Source: Rs1 sp034111875
GTDB lineage: Bacteria > Pseudomonadota > Gammaproteobacteria > Pseudomonadales > Balneatricaceae
Assembly: GCA_034111875.1 (NCBI GenBank)
Contig: JAWUWK010000062.1
Location: 1-64,000 of the forward strand
DNA: 64,000 nt
Direction: 5' to 3'
A program made the translations under genes and the position numbers. Below, one piece after another: positions 62,349-64,000 of this stretch. The notes under the pieces were generated by a model. That model had not been told where the DNA came from, did no database searches, and was given only the letters and a program-made list of their open reading frames with translations. The stretch's first letter is position 1; each line of letters starts with the position of its first letter.

Positions 62349-64000
62349 TTAATTTTTTGATTTATTTAGCCACTGCGCGTGTAATCTGTGCTTTTTATCC
62401 AAGCAGAGGGCAGCTAATGTCGGGTGGTTTAAGCTAAGTACTTGGGCATAATAATGATAGTAAAGTATTTTGTGATGTAAGAAACTACAGCGATTTAATG
62501 TGCCGATAATTGCTTCAAATTTATCGATTGCGGATTGCTCAGAGCCAAATTTCGCATGAAATACTGTATTGGCTAATGCATACTGAGAAGAAAAATTTTC
62601 AGGGCAAAGTTCAGCCCATGACTTGAGGCGGTTAATGTAAGCCTCAAGTCTGTTTTTTTCTAACCTAAGTCGCGCTTTGCCGATATTGCTTTCTAGGCAA
62701 TGTATACGCATTAAAGTACAGATAAAAACAGCTTCAGTAACGATGAAATCACCACTTATTTCGCTTTCGATTATACTGTCCCAGTGTTGCATATATGGCC
62801 ATAGTCGCTGCTCAAAATTATAGAAACTGGCAAATAAACGGCCAAAAGCGCTCATGCTGTTTTGGTAATTGACATATTCGTTGCTGACATCGCTTTTTTT
62901 ATTGGCTAACCGGCTGGTAGTGTCGCGTAGATTCGCAATTGCCATAGTGGCTAGATTGGAGGGTGCTAACGTCACAGTGTTCAATAATTCATTACAGTGT
63001 TGATGAATAGTATTAATTGGGCTACCGCTGCACAAGCGCAAGTGTTGAAGTAAAATATCAATACTCAAATAACGCTTATTAGCGGGGTCTATTTTGTTTA
63101 TCTCTTGTTGCAAGTTGGTCTTCAGTTCTGATAAAGGGTAGAGCCAGTGATGTACTTTATATGATAAAATGAGTTTACATTTAATTAATTGATTTTCACT
63201 GTGTTTACTCGCCAGTAATAATGCGCGTTGAGTACAGAGTTTGACCATCTCAATTTGGCCAGTAAATGTACTACAGACCCAGGAGAAATAGGCGCAGGCG
63301 GAGGAAGAATAAAGATAATCAGTGTGTTTTAAGCTAAGGGAAAACATTTTGGCGGTGGCGTAGGCGGCCATTATAGGCTGCTTATCATGCAGGCAAGTGG
63401 TGATGATTTTTTGCAATATACGTAACTGATTAGCGTTATAATTTGAAAGTGGTGATGTTTGTTCGGGGTTAAGAAAATCATTCTTGGCTTGTGTGTTAAA
63501 GCTAGCAAAGATCTCTAGTTGTTCTGAAATACCCTGCAAAAAGTTGTTAAGTCTGCTGCCTATTTTGGGCAGATGACAGTTAACTTCGGCTGTGTTTAGC
63601 AACAGTTTCAAAGCTTTATCTGTTCTGTTAATTTCAATAAAAAGCTGCGCGGCACCAATCGCTAAAGTGACCTGTTGGTCTTGGCTGAGTTTGGTTTTAT
63701 TAAGCTCATGATACTTCTGCTGCGCCGCATCGAAGTAAGCGAGGGCTATCCAAGTAGTGAATTGCGCAATATACAGATCATTAAGTATCTGCTCGCGACC
63801 CGCCATTTGTAATTGGCATTTGATCATCAATTTATAAATATTATTTAGCAATAGTCGCTGGTTTATTAGAGTGCTCACTTGGTCCTCACAGAACTTGAAA
63901 AGCAGGTTTATTTGCTCATGTTCTAGTAACTTTACATCGCATAAAAAAAAATGATTCAAGGCGCTTTGGAACAGCGTTTTCTGCTGGTAATGACAAGCTA
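62349..64000 (-). CDS. C-terminal part of a large helical-repeat signalling protein (5' end beyond window)
   Basis: The frame is open to the right window edge: upstream codons read ACHYQQKTLFQSAL before the TTG at 63959, so that TTG is not the real start. At least 550 residues are all-helical, TPR-like. The segment RLKSWAELCPENFSSQYALANTVFHA and later AQVLSLNHPTLAALCL and HAQWLNK match the region that follows the AAA+ domain in trifunctional Ser/Thr kinase-ATPase-histidine kinase proteins. The protein stops where those continue into GAF and kinase domains. The next gene is a receiver protein, so they may work together. Confidence 0.65.
   Translation of the reverse strand, partial: ACHYQQKTLFQSALNHFFLCDVKLLEHEQINLLFKFCEDQVSTLINQRLLLNNIYKLMIKCQLQMAGREQILNDLYIAQFTTWIALAYFDAAQQKYHELNKTKLSQDQQVTLAIGAAQLFIEINRTDKALKLLLNTAEVNCHLPKIGSRLNNFLQGISEQLEIFASFNTQAKNDFLNPEQTSPLSNYNANQLRILQKIITTCLHDKQPIMAAYATAKMFSLSLKHTDYLYSSSACAYFSWVCSTFTGQIEMVKLCTQRALLLASKHSENQLIKCKLILSYKVHHWLYPLSELKTNLQQEINKIDPANKRYLSIDILLQHLRLCSGSPINTIHQHCNELLNTVTLAPSNLATMAIANLRDTTSRLANKKSDVSNEYVNYQNSMSAFGRLFASFYNFEQRLWPYMQHWDSIIESEISGDFIVTEAVFICTLMRIHCLESNIGKARLRLEKNRLEAYINRLKSWAELCPENFSSQYALANTVFHAKFGSEQSAIDKFEAIIGTLNRCSFLHHKILYYHYYAQVLSLNHPTLAALCLDKKHRLHAQWLNKSKN

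Noticed and set aside
63959..63959. TTG at 63959 as the start of the helical-repeat gene
   Set aside because: The frame stays open with coding-like residues to the window edge, so the true start is outside.
1..64000. CRISPR arrays, defence islands, tRNA or rRNA genes, prophage
   Set aside because: I saw no spaced direct repeats, no cas or restriction genes, no cloverleaf-like sequences and no phage structural genes in reading the window.

Overview
The window is a gammaproteobacterial chromosome segment of low to moderate GC. It carries dense housekeeping genes, several accessory transport and secretion modules, and visible gene decay. The order argF - grxD - peroxiredoxin - rnt - motY - argG follows the arrangement I know from Pseudomonas (the P. 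aeruginosa PA3537-PA3525 area). MetR, YqcC, DUF3549, TmcA, RluF, MotY and DNA polymerase II all fit a marine relative of the Pseudomonadales/Cellvibrionales. I cannot name the species.

Layout. 0-14 kb: RluF, an RluA-type pseudouridine synthase, a ClpP-fold periplasmic protein, an LpxR-like outer-membrane lipase, a YadG/YadH-type ABC exporter, D-serine dehydratase, a LysR regulator divergent from a glutathione transferase, then DUF3549, YqcC-like and class II DAHP synthase. 14-21 kb: metR, argF and the Pseudomonas-like grxD-prx-rnt-motY-argG block. 21-28.5 kb: a type I secretion system of the LapB/LapC/LapE kind (ABC transporter, adaptor, TolC-like channel) with a LuxR-type regulator inside it. 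About 1.2 kb of decayed DNA with an IS30 remnant separates the adaptor from the regulator, and no large adhesin substrate is in the window.

28.5-37 kb: a complete lower mevalonate pathway operon in the order HMG-CoA reductase, type 2 IPP isomerase, HMG-CoA synthase, two mevalonate-kinase-like GHMP kinases, diphosphomevalonate decarboxylase. Its last gene overlaps polB (DNA polymerase II). It would convert acetyl-CoA-derived HMG-CoA to IPP and DMAPP; the thiolase must be elsewhere. The kinases are so alike in motif that the phosphomevalonate kinase is assigned only by elimination.

37-46 kb: a decayed amino-acid-type solute-binding protein gene, a DctPQM TRAP transporter, and an RND efflux adaptor whose RND pump gene is broken by two compensating one-base indels. 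46-53.5 kb: a histidine kinase with a ruined ATPase domain, tmcA, a DUF3820 protein, an NtrC-type regulator lacking its phospho-acceptor Asp, Walker B acid and GAFTGA loop, a lipoprotein, and a membrane J-like protein lacking HPD.

53.5-64 kb: a TAXI-type TRAP system (two binding proteins and a large fused permease) interleaved with convergent signalling genes: an intact histidine kinase, a receiver protein with a degenerate kinase-like tail, and the C-terminal part of a helical-repeat protein that runs off the window. Two diverged copies of a ~128-bp non-coding element sit in the two convergent intergenic gaps of this cluster. A possible REP-like repeat family is seen at 2.0, 15.2, 15.3 and 16.4 kb. 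I saw no rRNA, tRNA, CRISPR array or prophage.
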